Source of the DNA: Henriciella algicola
GTDB taxonomy: Bacteria; Pseudomonadota; Alphaproteobacteria; Caulobacterales; Hyphomonadaceae
Reading direction: 5' to 3'
DNA length: 64,000 nucleotides
Assembly: GCF_003576245.1 (NCBI RefSeq)
Contig: NZ_QWGA01000003.1
Span: forward strand, 992,001-1,056,000
The notes under the pieces: model-generated
Database searches by the model: none
What the model was told of the DNA's origin: nothing
Seen by the model: only the letters and a program-made list of their open reading frames with translations
Translations under genes and position numbers: made by a program
Part shown: positions 1-9,362 of the stretch, in pieces
How the letters are laid out: each line of letters opens with the position of its first letter
Position numbering within the stretch: position 1 is the first letter of the stretch

Positions 1-283
1 GTCCCCCAATCCGTACGCCATTGATCCAGGTCTGAGGTGTCGTCTTCACGTCATGCCGCTGCTTGAACGCGTCGGTTTCCTCACGCGTGGTGAGATGGTT
101 GTCCTCAATCTCAAATCCTTCACGCTTGAGAAGGTCGCGCGACTTCAGCCCGAATGGACAGATATGCTTGTCCATGACCATTCGGTAGAGGACGGCCTTG
201 TTAGGGCCGCTACGTTCCGCCGGGTCATGCATTGGCTGCTCGGTCGCTGGAGCGTCTGCTCCATTGTGCGTGGTCGTTTCCAT
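1..283 (-). CDS. Glutaredoxin family protein, C-terminus beyond window
   Basis: Reading the minus strand from 283 gives a thioredoxin-fold protein. It has a one-cysteine active site (ICPFGLKS, about residues 41-48 from the chosen start), the cis-proline region TTPQTWING and the following RIGG, all typical of glutaredoxins. The second cysteine of the classical CPYC site is glycine here, so it resembles monothiol types. The gene runs off the left edge, so any further domain cannot be seen; related glutaredoxins are sometimes fused to a MauE-type membrane domain. The start is uncertain: ATG at 283 gives a polar 17-residue leader, an internal ATG at 232 would also preserve the fold, and neither has a strong ribosome-binding site. 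The frame stays open upstream as well. Confidence 0.75.
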   Translation of the reverse strand, partial: METTTHNGADAPATEQPMHDPAERSGPNKAVLYRMVMDKHICPFGLKSRDLLKREGFEIEDNHLTTREETDAFKQRHDVKTTPQTWINGVRIGG

Positions 284-403
284 CCCAGCTACATTGTGCG
301 TGAAAGGCGGCCCGTCCAGCCCCCTTGCCTGAAGCAGTGTTCTAGCGGCAACAAATCCATGTATCCTGCTCGTCGATGATGATCGCTTGCTGAGGAGACT
401 GCG

Positions 404-1150
404 ATGCTGCGTGAAAGGATCAGCCGTGAGCTGGATCACGACCCTCGATTCTCATGGCGCGGGGAGTCCGTCACGCGCATTGAAAACCTGTCGGACATCG
501 TTTTCGCCCTTGCCCTCGGCATGATCGTTTCATCTGCCGCACGGCCGGAGACGTTCGACCAGCTGACGGCGAACCTGTTGACGATCATCCCGGTGACGGC
601 AGCATTCGCCATTCTCTTCATGATCTGGAATGCGCACTACGTTTTCTTTCGCCGCTATGGCGTCGCAGACGGGCATATCATCCTGCTGAACTGTCTCCTG
701 CTTCTTCTTGTATTATTCACCGCCTACCCCCTGAGGTTCATTTTCGACAGTCTCTACGGGTATGTGCAGGGGGTTATGGGCGACTGGAGCCGCCTTGAGG
801 CAGCCGGTATCGGCTATCGGGAAGCCGGCGTAATCATGGGTTATTTCGCGCTCGGTTATGGCCTCATCTACCTCGTGATAAGCCAGATGTACGCGCACGC
901 CCTGAACAAGGCGGAGCTGCTAGGACTGAGCGCCAGCGAAATAGAAATGACACGCCAGTCTATCTGGATATTCAGAGTACAGATCCTGATCGTGGCGCTC
1001 ACTGGGGTCTGCGCAGTGTGGAGCCCGATGTATGCTTTCTCCGGCTGGATAATGGGCCTGATCTGGCCGGCTGCCCTGCTCGTCGATCGACTGATCCCTG
1101 TGCCGGAAGACGACCGGAATGCAGGTTCTGAAATACAACCGGATGGTTGA
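404..1150 (+). CDS. TMEM175-family (DUF1211) membrane protein, putative potassium channel
   Basis: A 248-residue polytopic membrane protein. Residues 25-39 (RIENLSDIVFALALG) match the family signature R-x3-FSDGVFAIA, in which the conserved arginine and S-D pair sit in the first transmembrane helix; the phenylalanine is leucine here. Several further hydrophobic helices follow, with one segment around residues 130-160 and a last hydrophobic stretch near 205-230. Bacterial TMEM175 homologues form potassium-permeable channels; function here is inferred from family only. GAGGAG lies just upstream of the ATG. The neighbours (glutaredoxin, hydroxyacyl-CoA dehydrogenase) do not suggest a specific process. 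Confidence 0.75.
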   Translation: MLRERISRELDHDPRFSWRGESVTRIENLSDIVFALALGMIVSSAARPETFDQLTANLLTIIPVTAAFAILFMIWNAHYVFFRRYGVADGHIILLNCLLLLLVLFTAYPLRFIFDSLYGYVQGVMGDWSRLEAAGIGYREAGVIMGYFALGYGLIYLVISQMYAHALNKAELLGLSASEIEMTRQSIWIFRVQILIVALTGVCAVWSPMYAFSGWIMGLIWPAALLVDRLIPVPEDDRNAGSEIQPDG

Positions 1151-1239
1151 TCGATGTGCGGACAAGGCTTGATATTTGACGCGCTGCACAATCACTCTAG
1201 AAGCAGAGAATTGACTATCTTCGCCATCTGGAGGGCGGA

Positions 1240-2118
1240 ATGAGTGAGATTGCACGCATCGGTGTTGTAGGCGCGGGCCAGATGGGCAATGGCATCGCCC
1301 ATGTCTGCGCACTGGCTGGCTACGACGTTCATCTGAACGACATTTCTGAAGACGCCCTGTCCGCAGGCATGCAGACCATCGAAGCGAACATGACCCGTCA
1401 GGTATCGCGCGATGTCATCTCGCATGAGGACATGACCAAGGCGATGTCGCGCATCCATACCAGCACTTCGCTGGACGGTTTCAGCGACGTGCACCTAGCG
1501 ATCGAAGCCGCCACTGAAAAGCGCGAGATCAAGGAAAGCATCTTCAAGTCGCTCTGTGACGCTGTTCCGGCGAACGCCTATCTCGCAACGAACACGTCAT
1601 CCATTTCGATCACGCGCCTCGCGGCCACGACCGACCGTCCTGAAAAGTTCATCGGCCTTCATTTCATGAACCCTGTGCCGCTGATGAAACTGATGGAGGT
1701 CATTCGCGGTCTCGCCACCGATCAGGACACCTATGAGATGGCGCTGGCCTTCGCCAAGCGACTCGAAAAGACCACCACCAATGCCGAGGACTATCCGGCC
1801 TTTATCGTGAACCGCGTCCTTGTCCCGATGATCAATGAGGCGGTTTACGCCCTCTATGAGGGCGTTGGCACCGTCGACAGCATCGACACGGCCATGAAGC
1901 TCGGCGCGAACCACCCGATGGGGCCGCTTCAGCTTGCAGACTTTATTGGCCTCGATACCTGCCTTTCCATCATGCAGGTCCTCCATGATGGTCTCGCCGA
2001 TACCAAGTATCGCCCTTGCCCGCTTCTGGTGAAATATGTCGAGGCCGGCTGGGTTGGTCGCAAGGCAGGCCGCGGCTTCTACGACTATCGCGGCGACGCG
2101 CCGGTCCCGACGCGCTAG
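1240..2118 (+). CDS. 3-hydroxyacyl-CoA dehydrogenase (3-hydroxybutyryl-CoA dehydrogenase type)
   Basis: A stand-alone, 292-residue soluble dehydrogenase of the Hbd/PaaH family, which oxidises (S)-3-hydroxyacyl-CoA with NAD+ in fatty-acid or butyrate metabolism. The N-terminal Rossmann motif VGAGQMGNGIA (residues about 9-19), the NTSS segment, the catalytic-histidine region GLHFMNPV (about 142-149) and the C-terminal helical domain (GANHPMGPLQLADFIGLD) are all present. Length matches the family. GGAGGG precedes the ATG. The next gene is convergent, so this is probably a single-gene transcript. The substrate chain length cannot be decided from sequence. Confidence 0.93.
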   Translation: MSEIARIGVVGAGQMGNGIAHVCALAGYDVHLNDISEDALSAGMQTIEANMTRQVSRDVISHEDMTKAMSRIHTSTSLDGFSDVHLAIEAATEKREIKESIFKSLCDAVPANAYLATNTSSISITRLAATTDRPEKFIGLHFMNPVPLMKLMEVIRGLATDQDTYEMALAFAKRLEKTTTNAEDYPAFIVNRVLVPMINEAVYALYEGVGTVDSIDTAMKLGANHPMGPLQLADFIGLDTCLSIMQVLHDGLADTKYRPCPLLVKYVEAGWVGRKAGRGFYDYRGDAPVPTR

Positions 2119-2144
2119 GCGTTCTTGCGCCGCTCCTAAAGCAC

Positions 2145-2777
2145 CTAGATTTCGACGGTCCGGATCAGTTCGATCACGGCAAGGATAACTGTGTTCACGG
2201 CAACCGCCGCCAGGATCATCCCCATTATCCGGCTGACCAGCGCCGCACCCGCCATCTTAATCACCCGCAGGATTGGCGTGGCCGCGAGCATCAGAATAAA
2301 CGCGCAAGCCATTACGGCGAGCATGATGCCGCCAGTCATCGCCTGTTCCTGGATGGAGAAGCGGTTGTTGTCGGTCAGCACGACCACAGCGAGGATTGCG
2401 CCAGGCGAGGCGAGCGACGGCATAGCCAGCGGGAAGATTGCGACTGACGAATGCCCGTCCTGCTCGGCAGACCATTGCTCAGATTCGCTTTCGGGCTTGG
2501 AGTCCCCGAAAATCATAGTCAGCGCAAAGAGTAACAGTACAATTCCGCCTGCAATCTGAAATGCTGGCAGGCTGATCCCGAGCGCATTGATCAGGAACTG
2601 ACCGCCAACCAGAAACAGAAGCAACACAGCCGTCGCCGCAATCGTCGCCTTCAGCGCGATCTTCCATCGGTCTGCAGCTGCCACGCCGGCAGCGACCGCG
2701 ATGAAGACCGGGATAGTCCCGATCGGATCAATCACGACCCAAAGCAATACGAACTGTTCCAGCAGACTATGCGTCAT
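2145..2777 (-). CDS. MarC family integral membrane protein
   Basis: A 210-residue protein of the MarC/UPF0056 family. The N-terminus (FVLLWVVIDPIGTIPVFIAV) carries the family signature with the conserved D-P-x-G-x-x-P, and about six hydrophobic helices follow. Position 130-140 contains the second P-x-x-x-S-P-G-A motif (MPSLASPGAILAVV), the internal repeat typical of the family. The role of MarC proteins is unknown; the historical link to multiple antibiotic resistance was not upheld. GGGG lies upstream of the ATG. The gene converges on the hydroxyacyl-CoA dehydrogenase and diverges from the DUF1428 gene. Confidence 0.88.
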   Translation of the reverse strand: MTHSLLEQFVLLWVVIDPIGTIPVFIAVAAGVAAADRWKIALKATIAATAVLLLFLVGGQFLINALGISLPAFQIAGGIVLLLFALTMIFGDSKPESESEQWSAEQDGHSSVAIFPLAMPSLASPGAILAVVVLTDNNRFSIQEQAMTGGIMLAVMACAFILMLAATPILRVIKMAGAALVSRIMGMILAAVAVNTVILAVIELIRTVEI

Positions 2778-2931
2778 GGTCCCCGCCGATTTGAGATTTG
2801 ACGAGAAGGCCCTTTCCGTCCTTGATGCAGATTGTCGCGGCTCAGCCGATTACAAGCAGCACCGTGCGAATTCGCTCACACCGAGCTGTTATCTTGCTTC
2901 GGTATAGTGGCGCAGCAATAGGAGATTGGTG

Positions 2932-3648
2932 ATGTCTTACACATTGGGGTTCGTTCTCGCTGTGCCCGCGGCCAACGAGGAAGCCTATCGCCAACACGCT
3001 GCGGACGCCTTTCCCATCTTCAAGGATACCGGCATCATTCGCATGGTAGAGGCTTGGGAAGACGATGTCCCTGATGGCGACCTGACTGACATGCGCAAGG
3101 CCGTGAACGCTGAAGAGGGCGAAAAAATTGTCTTCTCGTGGATAGAATATCCTTCGAAGGAGATCGCCGACGCCGCCGACGAGAAAATGCACAATGATCC
3201 CCGGATGGCAGAGATGGGCGGCACCATGCCGTTTGATGGCAAGCGGATGATCTATGCGGGCTTCGAAACCCTGTCGGACGTCGGCAGCGCTGATGGCACT
3301 GGCTATATCAGCGGCATGGTCGCACCAGCCCCCGCCAACGGCAAGGAAAGCTACGCCGGATTTGCCAGGAGCATGGCCGCCATTTTTCACGAGTATGGCG
3401 CGACGCGCATTTTCGATGGATGGGGTGTTGACGTTCCGCCCGGCGAGGTCACTGATTTCCAGCGCGCAGTACAGGCAAAGAACGATGAGAACATCGCCTT
3501 TGGCTGGATTGAATGGCCGTCGAAGGAAGCCTGCGATTCAGGCTGGGAACGGATGATGTCCGATGAGCGCATGCAGAACAATGAAATGCCGTTCGACGTC
3601 AAACGCATGATCTTCGGCAACTTCAGACCGATCGTCGATCTCAGCTAG
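2932..3648 (+). CDS. Tandem DUF1428 (YbaA-like) domain protein
   Basis: A 238-residue protein made of two homologous DUF1428 domains, about residues 1-115 and 122-236. The duplication is visible by eye: FSWIEYPSKE pairs with FGWIEWPSKE, MPFDGKRMIYAGF pairs with MPFDVKRMIFGNF, and GDLTDMRKAV pairs with GEVTDFQRAV. Family members such as E. coli YbaA are single domains of about 117 residues with a ferredoxin-like dimeric alpha/beta-barrel fold, so the fusion probably makes a covalent version of the usual dimer. The function is unknown. ATG at 2932 was chosen because AGGAG ends 7 bases before it; the TTG and GTG immediately upstream are less likely. Convergent with the Rieske gene. Confidence 0.88.
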   Translation: MSYTLGFVLAVPAANEEAYRQHAADAFPIFKDTGIIRMVEAWEDDVPDGDLTDMRKAVNAEEGEKIVFSWIEYPSKEIADAADEKMHNDPRMAEMGGTMPFDGKRMIYAGFETLSDVGSADGTGYISGMVAPAPANGKESYAGFARSMAAIFHEYGATRIFDGWGVDVPPGEVTDFQRAVQAKNDENIAFGWIEWPSKEACDSGWERMMSDERMQNNEMPFDVKRMIFGNFRPIVDLS

Positions 3649-3654
3649 CAAGGT

Positions 3655-4767
3655 CTAGCTGCGCCAGCGCAGCGTGACCGGCTTGATCGGGTTCTCAAAC
3701 GGGCGGCTCTCGGTTCGCGAGGCCGCCCATTCCTTTTTCAGTGTGCGATACCATTTCGCCTGCACATCGATATCGTCGATCCAGATCATCGCTTTCTGAT
3801 ACTTCATGCCCTCATTCTGAAGGTCGACGATGTCGCCGTCCTGGCGCAAGAATTTGCGCGCGGCCGGCTTGAAGATCGGAATGGCGAGGTTCAGAAGCGG
3901 CGCCCCGAAGAACCAGGTCACCTGCGTTATCCGCGTCTGTTTTTTATAGACAGGTGTCAGGCAAGTCAGCGTCAGAAGGCGCGCCGTCTCATTCTCCACA
4001 ATCTCCCAGCGATAACCGGGCAGCTGAAAGATGATCTGCGTCGTGACCTTGCCGCCGAACACCGCCTTGTAGGCCAGCGAGTTCGATGACGGCTGATGGC
4101 GATCAATCGCCCAGCCCCGGTCGCGCGGCACGAAGGGCTTTTCCTTCAGCTTGAGGCCCACGCTCGGCGGGCGCCACCACCACTGCGAATGCACGAAAGC
4201 GACGTGTGCCGGATCCATGAGGCCAACGACGGCGTCGTCCATGTGCGCGTTGAAGGTCTCTTCGATGACGAATTTCGGCTTGTCGGGCAGCTCACCGAAG
4301 TCTGGCGGCGGCACGTCTGGCGCGCCCTCGAATTTGGGGTCATGCGCGATGAAGACGAAGATCATCCCGTTCTTTTCGTGCACCGGGTAGCGGCGCACTT
4401 TGAACCGGCTTGCTTCATAGGGCTGGTCTTCGAGCACACTCGGCATGTGGCGGCAGACCCCGTCCGTGCCAAAGCGCCAGCCATGATAAGGGCACTCGAC
4501 GGTCGGCTCGCCATTCGTGTCCTTCATCTTGCCAGCTGACAGCGGCACGAGGCGATGCGGGCAGATATCGCGCAGCGCAAAGGCCTCCCCCGCCTCGGTC
4601 CGGCCAACTACGATGGGTTGGTCGAGCATAATGACATGCTTCAGGCCGCCGGGTTTCAACTCGCTCGAGGGGCACGCCAGATACCAGCTATCGGTCAGCC
4701 AGCCCTCGGCCGTGATGCCCGGCTGGGTGTCTGTTGTCTTGTCGATAAGGGTCTGCGTGTCAGCCAT
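3655..4767 (-). CDS. Rieske-type aromatic ring-hydroxylating oxygenase, alpha subunit
   Basis: A 370-residue protein. The N-terminal Rieske domain has the [2Fe-2S] ligands CPH and CPYHGW (in ICPHRLVPL and VECPYHGWRF). The catalytic domain holds the mononuclear-iron motif D-x2-H-x4-H as DPAHVAFVH. The architecture resembles single-component alpha subunits of the VanA/phenylpropionate dioxygenase type that take electrons from a separate reductase; no reductase or ferredoxin gene is adjacent. The substrate is unknown. The start at 4767 (MADTQ) was chosen because AAAGG lies 4-8 bases upstream and the extra N-terminal sequence of the longer frame has no homology. Divergent from lepA. Confidence 0.9.
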   Translation of the reverse strand: MADTQTLIDKTTDTQPGITAEGWLTDSWYLACPSSELKPGGLKHVIMLDQPIVVGRTEAGEAFALRDICPHRLVPLSAGKMKDTNGEPTVECPYHGWRFGTDGVCRHMPSVLEDQPYEASRFKVRRYPVHEKNGMIFVFIAHDPKFEGAPDVPPPDFGELPDKPKFVIEETFNAHMDDAVVGLMDPAHVAFVHSQWWWRPPSVGLKLKEKPFVPRDRGWAIDRHQPSSNSLAYKAVFGGKVTTQIIFQLPGYRWEIVENETARLLTLTCLTPVYKKQTRITQVTWFFGAPLLNLAIPIFKPAARKFLRQDGDIVDLQNEGMKYQKAMIWIDDIDVQAKWYRTLKKEWAASRTESRPFENPIKPVTLRWRS

Positions 4768-4872
4768 GTCGCCTTTTATACTGCGCAAACCCTTACAGAA
4801 AGCCTGCAACACCCCGCATTGACAGCACGCAGCCGCTAGTCGGGGACGGCAAGCCCCGCTATATGGCGGGCC

Positions 4873-6678
<1,806 letters not shown>

Positions 6679-6724
6679 TCTCTCCCGAACCACAGGGTCG
6701 GTAGTCGGCACACTAATGCAAGCG

Positions 6725-6784
6725 CCCCCTCCCCGTCTGCGGGGAGGGTCGGGGTGGGGCCTCCCCCACGTCACCGATAGGCAG
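6725..6784. repeat. Intergenic palindromic element with 25-bp tail shared with 8478-8502
   Basis: After lepA there is a perfect 9-bp stem, CCCTCCCCG at 6727-6735 and CGGGGAGGG at 6740-6748, with a TCTG loop and no T-run. It is followed by more G/C runs and then a 25-base tail (6760-6784, ending in GTCACCGATAGGCAG). The same tail occurs at 8478-8502 with a single mismatch. C/G-rich palindromes of this kind are common extragenic repeats in alphaproteobacteria, so the hairpin part may be a REP-like element. The tail lies 53 bases before the next start codon. Confidence 0.7.
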
Positions 6785-6837
6785 GCGGCTTTTCGCTGAT
6801 ACTGTCCCGGAAAATAGATATCCGGGAGGCCTGCCAC

Positions 6838-7929
6838 ATGACCAAGACCGATCTTTTCGAGCCCGTCACCTATAACGGACTGACGCTCAAGAACCGCATC
6901 GCACTATCGCCTCTGACGCGCGCCCGCGCGACACAGGACGGCAAGGCCGGCAAGCTTCAGGCAGACTATTACTCACAGCGCGCGAGCGCTGGCCTCCTTA
7001 TCACTGAAGCGACTGCCGTCGTTCCGGGTGGGCGCGGCGGGCCCATGTTGCCGGGTCTCTGGGAAGACGCGCAGATCGCTGGCTGGAAGGAAGTGACCGA
7101 CGCGGTGCACGCGAAGGACGGCCTCATCTTCAGCCAGCTCTGGCATGCCGGCCGCCTCAGCCACTCCTCTCTCAGCGCTGACGGCAAGAGCGCACCTGTT
7201 GCACCATCAGAATACAGCCAGCCCGGCGAGATCTTCACCGAGACCGGCCCTCAGCCCTATGAGCCGGTCCACGTCATGACCAAGGCCGAAATCAGGGAGA
7301 TGGTCGACGCCTATGAGGCCGCCGCAATCCGCGCCAAGGAGGCTGGCTTTGACGGGATCGAACTGCACGCGGCCCATTCCTACCTTATCTCGGCCTTCCT
7401 CAATGACATGACGAACCAGCGAGACGATGAGTATGGCGGCTCTATCGAGAACCGTGCCCGCTTCCTGAAAGAAATCCTCGAAGCCTGCCTGAAGGTCTGG
7501 GACGGTAAGCGAATCATGATCCGCCTTGCCCCACTCGGTCACGCCTACGGCACCTGGGATACTGATCCCGAGACGCTTTTCACCCATGTCGTCGACATGA
7601 TGAATGATCTCGGCATTGGCTGGCTCGATCTCGTCGAAGGCGATACCGGCGTCACACGTACGCCAGAACCTTTCTTCGACGTCCTGAAACTGCGCAAGCG
7701 CTTCAAGGGTCCGACCATTCTCAATAATCTCTACACGAGAGAGATGGCTATCGATGCGCGCGAGAGGGACAACGGCGACGTCATCGCTTTCGGACGCCCG
7801 TTCATCGGAAATCCGGACCTTGTCGAGCGCCTCAAGGCCGACGCCGAGCTTCACGAAGCCCCGCTCAAGGCCTATTATGGCGGCGGCGCGCGCGGTTACA
7901 CCGATTTCCCGACCATGGAAGAGGCCTGA
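6838..7929 (+). CDS. NADH:flavin oxidoreductase, old yellow enzyme family
   Basis: A 363-residue FMN-dependent ene-reductase of the NemA/OYE type, reducing activated C=C bonds or nitro compounds with NAD(P)H. It starts with LFEPVTYNGLTLKNRIALSPLTRARA, the usual FMN-barrel N-terminus, followed by QLWHAGRLSH. The substrate-anion pair is HxxH (in ELHAAHSYLISAFL) rather than HxxN. DEYGGSIENRARF and the phosphate-binding GRPFIGNPDL close the barrel. GGGAGG precedes the ATG. It is followed in the same direction by the LprI-like gene. Confidence 0.93.
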   Translation: MTKTDLFEPVTYNGLTLKNRIALSPLTRARATQDGKAGKLQADYYSQRASAGLLITEATAVVPGGRGGPMLPGLWEDAQIAGWKEVTDAVHAKDGLIFSQLWHAGRLSHSSLSADGKSAPVAPSEYSQPGEIFTETGPQPYEPVHVMTKAEIREMVDAYEAAAIRAKEAGFDGIELHAAHSYLISAFLNDMTNQRDDEYGGSIENRARFLKEILEACLKVWDGKRIMIRLAPLGHAYGTWDTDPETLFTHVVDMMNDLGIGWLDLVEGDTGVTRTPEPFFDVLKLRKRFKGPTILNNLYTREMAIDARERDNGDVIAFGRPFIGNPDLVERLKADAELHEAPLKAYYGGGARGYTDFPTMEEA

Positions 7930-7962
7930 ACGCTCGCGATAGACTGTGAACTGGGGGTAAGC

Positions 7963-8475
7963 ATGACACGACTAATCTGGACCACCGCAGCAGCACTGGC
8001 TCTGATGACGGCGCCCACCGCGTATGCGCAGAAGCCGCAGCTCACAGGCGAGAGCGGCACAACCGTAATCGAGGACTGCCTTGCCGAGGCTGAAGCCGGT
8101 GACCGTGATAGGCAATCCTGCGTCGGCAAGATGTACGATGCCTGCCCGGGGAATGCCGGCTCCACCCTCGAAATGGTGACCTGCATCACGGATGAGACGG
8201 CGTTCTGGGATATCCGCCTCAATGAGGTCTACCGCGAGCTCATTGCGCTCTACCAGCAACAGGACTCCGAGTTTGGTGACGACTACAACATGGCCGCGCG
8301 CCTGCGTGAGACGCAGCGCGGTTGGATCGATTGGCGCGATCTCAAATGTCGCTTTGCTTATGACGAGTTTCGGGGTGGCACGCTTGGCCGCGTTACGGGT
8401 GCCGACTGCATCATGACGATGACGGCAGAGCGTGTCTTCGAGCTTGAAGACCTCAAAGACGCTGCGGAGATGTGA
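7963..8475 (+). CDS. Secreted LprI-like (DUF1311) protein
   Basis: A 170-residue protein with a Sec signal peptide (MTRLIWTTAAALALMTAPTAYA, residues 1-22). The mature part has the lysozyme-inhibitor LprI N-terminal/DUF1311 pattern: paired cysteines (C-x-G-x-x-YDAC, VTCITDE), the segment FWDIRLNEVYREL and LRETQRGWIDWRDLKC. Six cysteines are visible in the mature part, fitting a disulfide-bonded periplasmic protein. LprI of Mycobacterium inhibits lysozyme; most DUF1311 proteins are untested, so the role here is only a family inference. A GGGGG stretch precedes the ATG, 33 bases after the OYE stop, so the two genes may be cotranscribed. Confidence 0.82.
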   Translation: MTRLIWTTAAALALMTAPTAYAQKPQLTGESGTTVIEDCLAEAEAGDRDRQSCVGKMYDACPGNAGSTLEMVTCITDETAFWDIRLNEVYRELIALYQQQDSEFGDDYNMAARLRETQRGWIDWRDLKCRFAYDEFRGGTLGRVTGADCIMTMTAERVFELEDLKDAAEM

Positions 8476-8477
8476 CC

Positions 8478-8502
8478 CCTCCCCCGCGTCACCGATAGGC
8501 AG
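8478..8502. repeat. Second copy of 25-bp intergenic element
   Basis: This copy matches 6760-6784 at 24 of 25 positions in the same orientation. It lacks the upstream hairpin and begins 3 bases after the stop codon of the LprI-like gene. It ends 47 bases before the next ATG, close to the 53 bases at the first copy. Confidence 0.75.
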
Positions 8503-8549
8503 CCGGGGCGCCAGCAGCTAATCTCTCTCGTAAAACAGGGAGACACGCC

Positions 8550-9356
8550 ATGCCGGACACCGCCACAACTTTTGAGGAAATCCTCTACGAAGTCGCAGAC
8601 AATATTGCGACCATCACGCTCAACGCGCCTGACCGGATGAATACGATTTCGGGGCCGATGCTAGACGGGCTCTCTGAAGCCCTCCTCAAGGCCGACAAGG
8701 ATCCGGAGGTCCGCTGCGTGATCCTGACCGGCGCTGGCCGCGCCTTCTGTGCAGGCCTCAACCTGGAAAGCGCCACCAAAGGCGAAGGCATGGGCTCCGG
8801 CGCGGTCTCGTCGGCCAATCTCGACCTCCGCAACACACCACCGACCACCCTCTTCAACATGGACACACCGACCGTCTGCGCCATCAATGGCGGGGCGGCG
8901 GGCTATGGCATGGATACAGCACTTGGCTGCGATATCCGCATCATGTCCGACAAGGCGAAGATGGCCGCAGCCTTCACCAAGCGCGGCATCCTGCCTGAAA
9001 GCGGCGGCACCTGGTTCCTGCCGCGCATGCTGGGCTGGGAGAAAGCATGTGAGCTGATCTTCACGGGCCGCACGCTCAAGGCTGATGAATGCCTTGCAGA
9101 AGGCCTCTGCTCCAAGGTCGTCGCTCATGACAGCCTGATGGACGAGGCCCGCGCGCTGGCAACCGAAATCGCGTCCAACGCGCCGCTTGCCGTGCAGGCC
9201 TCAAAACGCCTGATGCGTATGGGCCTGTCAGAGCCATTCACCGAACACGTCCACCACGTCTTCCTGCAACTCCTGCCGCTCATGCGGTCAGAAGATGCCC
9301 GCGAAGGCATGATGGCCTTCCTCGAAAAGCGCGAGGCAAACTTCAAGGGCCGCTAG
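8550..9356 (+). CDS. Enoyl-CoA hydratase/isomerase family protein
   Basis: A 268-residue crotonase-fold enzyme. The oxyanion-hole segments AGRAFCAGLNLES and INGGAAGYGMDTALGCD are present, and a catalytic acidic residue lies in GILPESGGTWFLPR. The usual first catalytic glutamate region reads GYGMD, with aspartate in the glutamate position, and the second region (PESGG) resembles PaaG-type or isomerase relatives. The exact reaction (hydratase, isomerase or other crotonase chemistry) is therefore open. GGGAG precedes the ATG. The convergent neighbour begins 6 bases after its stop. Confidence 0.92.
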   Translation: MPDTATTFEEILYEVADNIATITLNAPDRMNTISGPMLDGLSEALLKADKDPEVRCVILTGAGRAFCAGLNLESATKGEGMGSGAVSSANLDLRNTPPTTLFNMDTPTVCAINGGAAGYGMDTALGCDIRIMSDKAKMAAAFTKRGILPESGGTWFLPRMLGWEKACELIFTGRTLKADECLAEGLCSKVVAHDSLMDEARALATEIASNAPLAVQASKRLMRMGLSEPFTEHVHHVFLQLLPLMRSEDAREGMMAFLEKREANFKGR

Positions 9357-9362
9357 GCGGCT

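Noticed and set aside
53-379. Plus-strand frame of 108 codons at the left edge
   Set aside because: The opposite strand encodes a recognisable glutaredoxin over the same bases.
4819-4840. Candidate lepA promoter (TTGACA with a GCTA-type -10)
   Set aside because: Spacing (9-10 bases) is shorter than the Caulobacter-type consensus and there is no supporting evidence; kept only as a remark in the lepA entry.
7935-7943. Isolated CGCGATAGA matching the TadG operator half-site
   Set aside because: A single 9-mer without a partner is expected by chance in a GC-rich 64-kb window and lies just after a stop codon.
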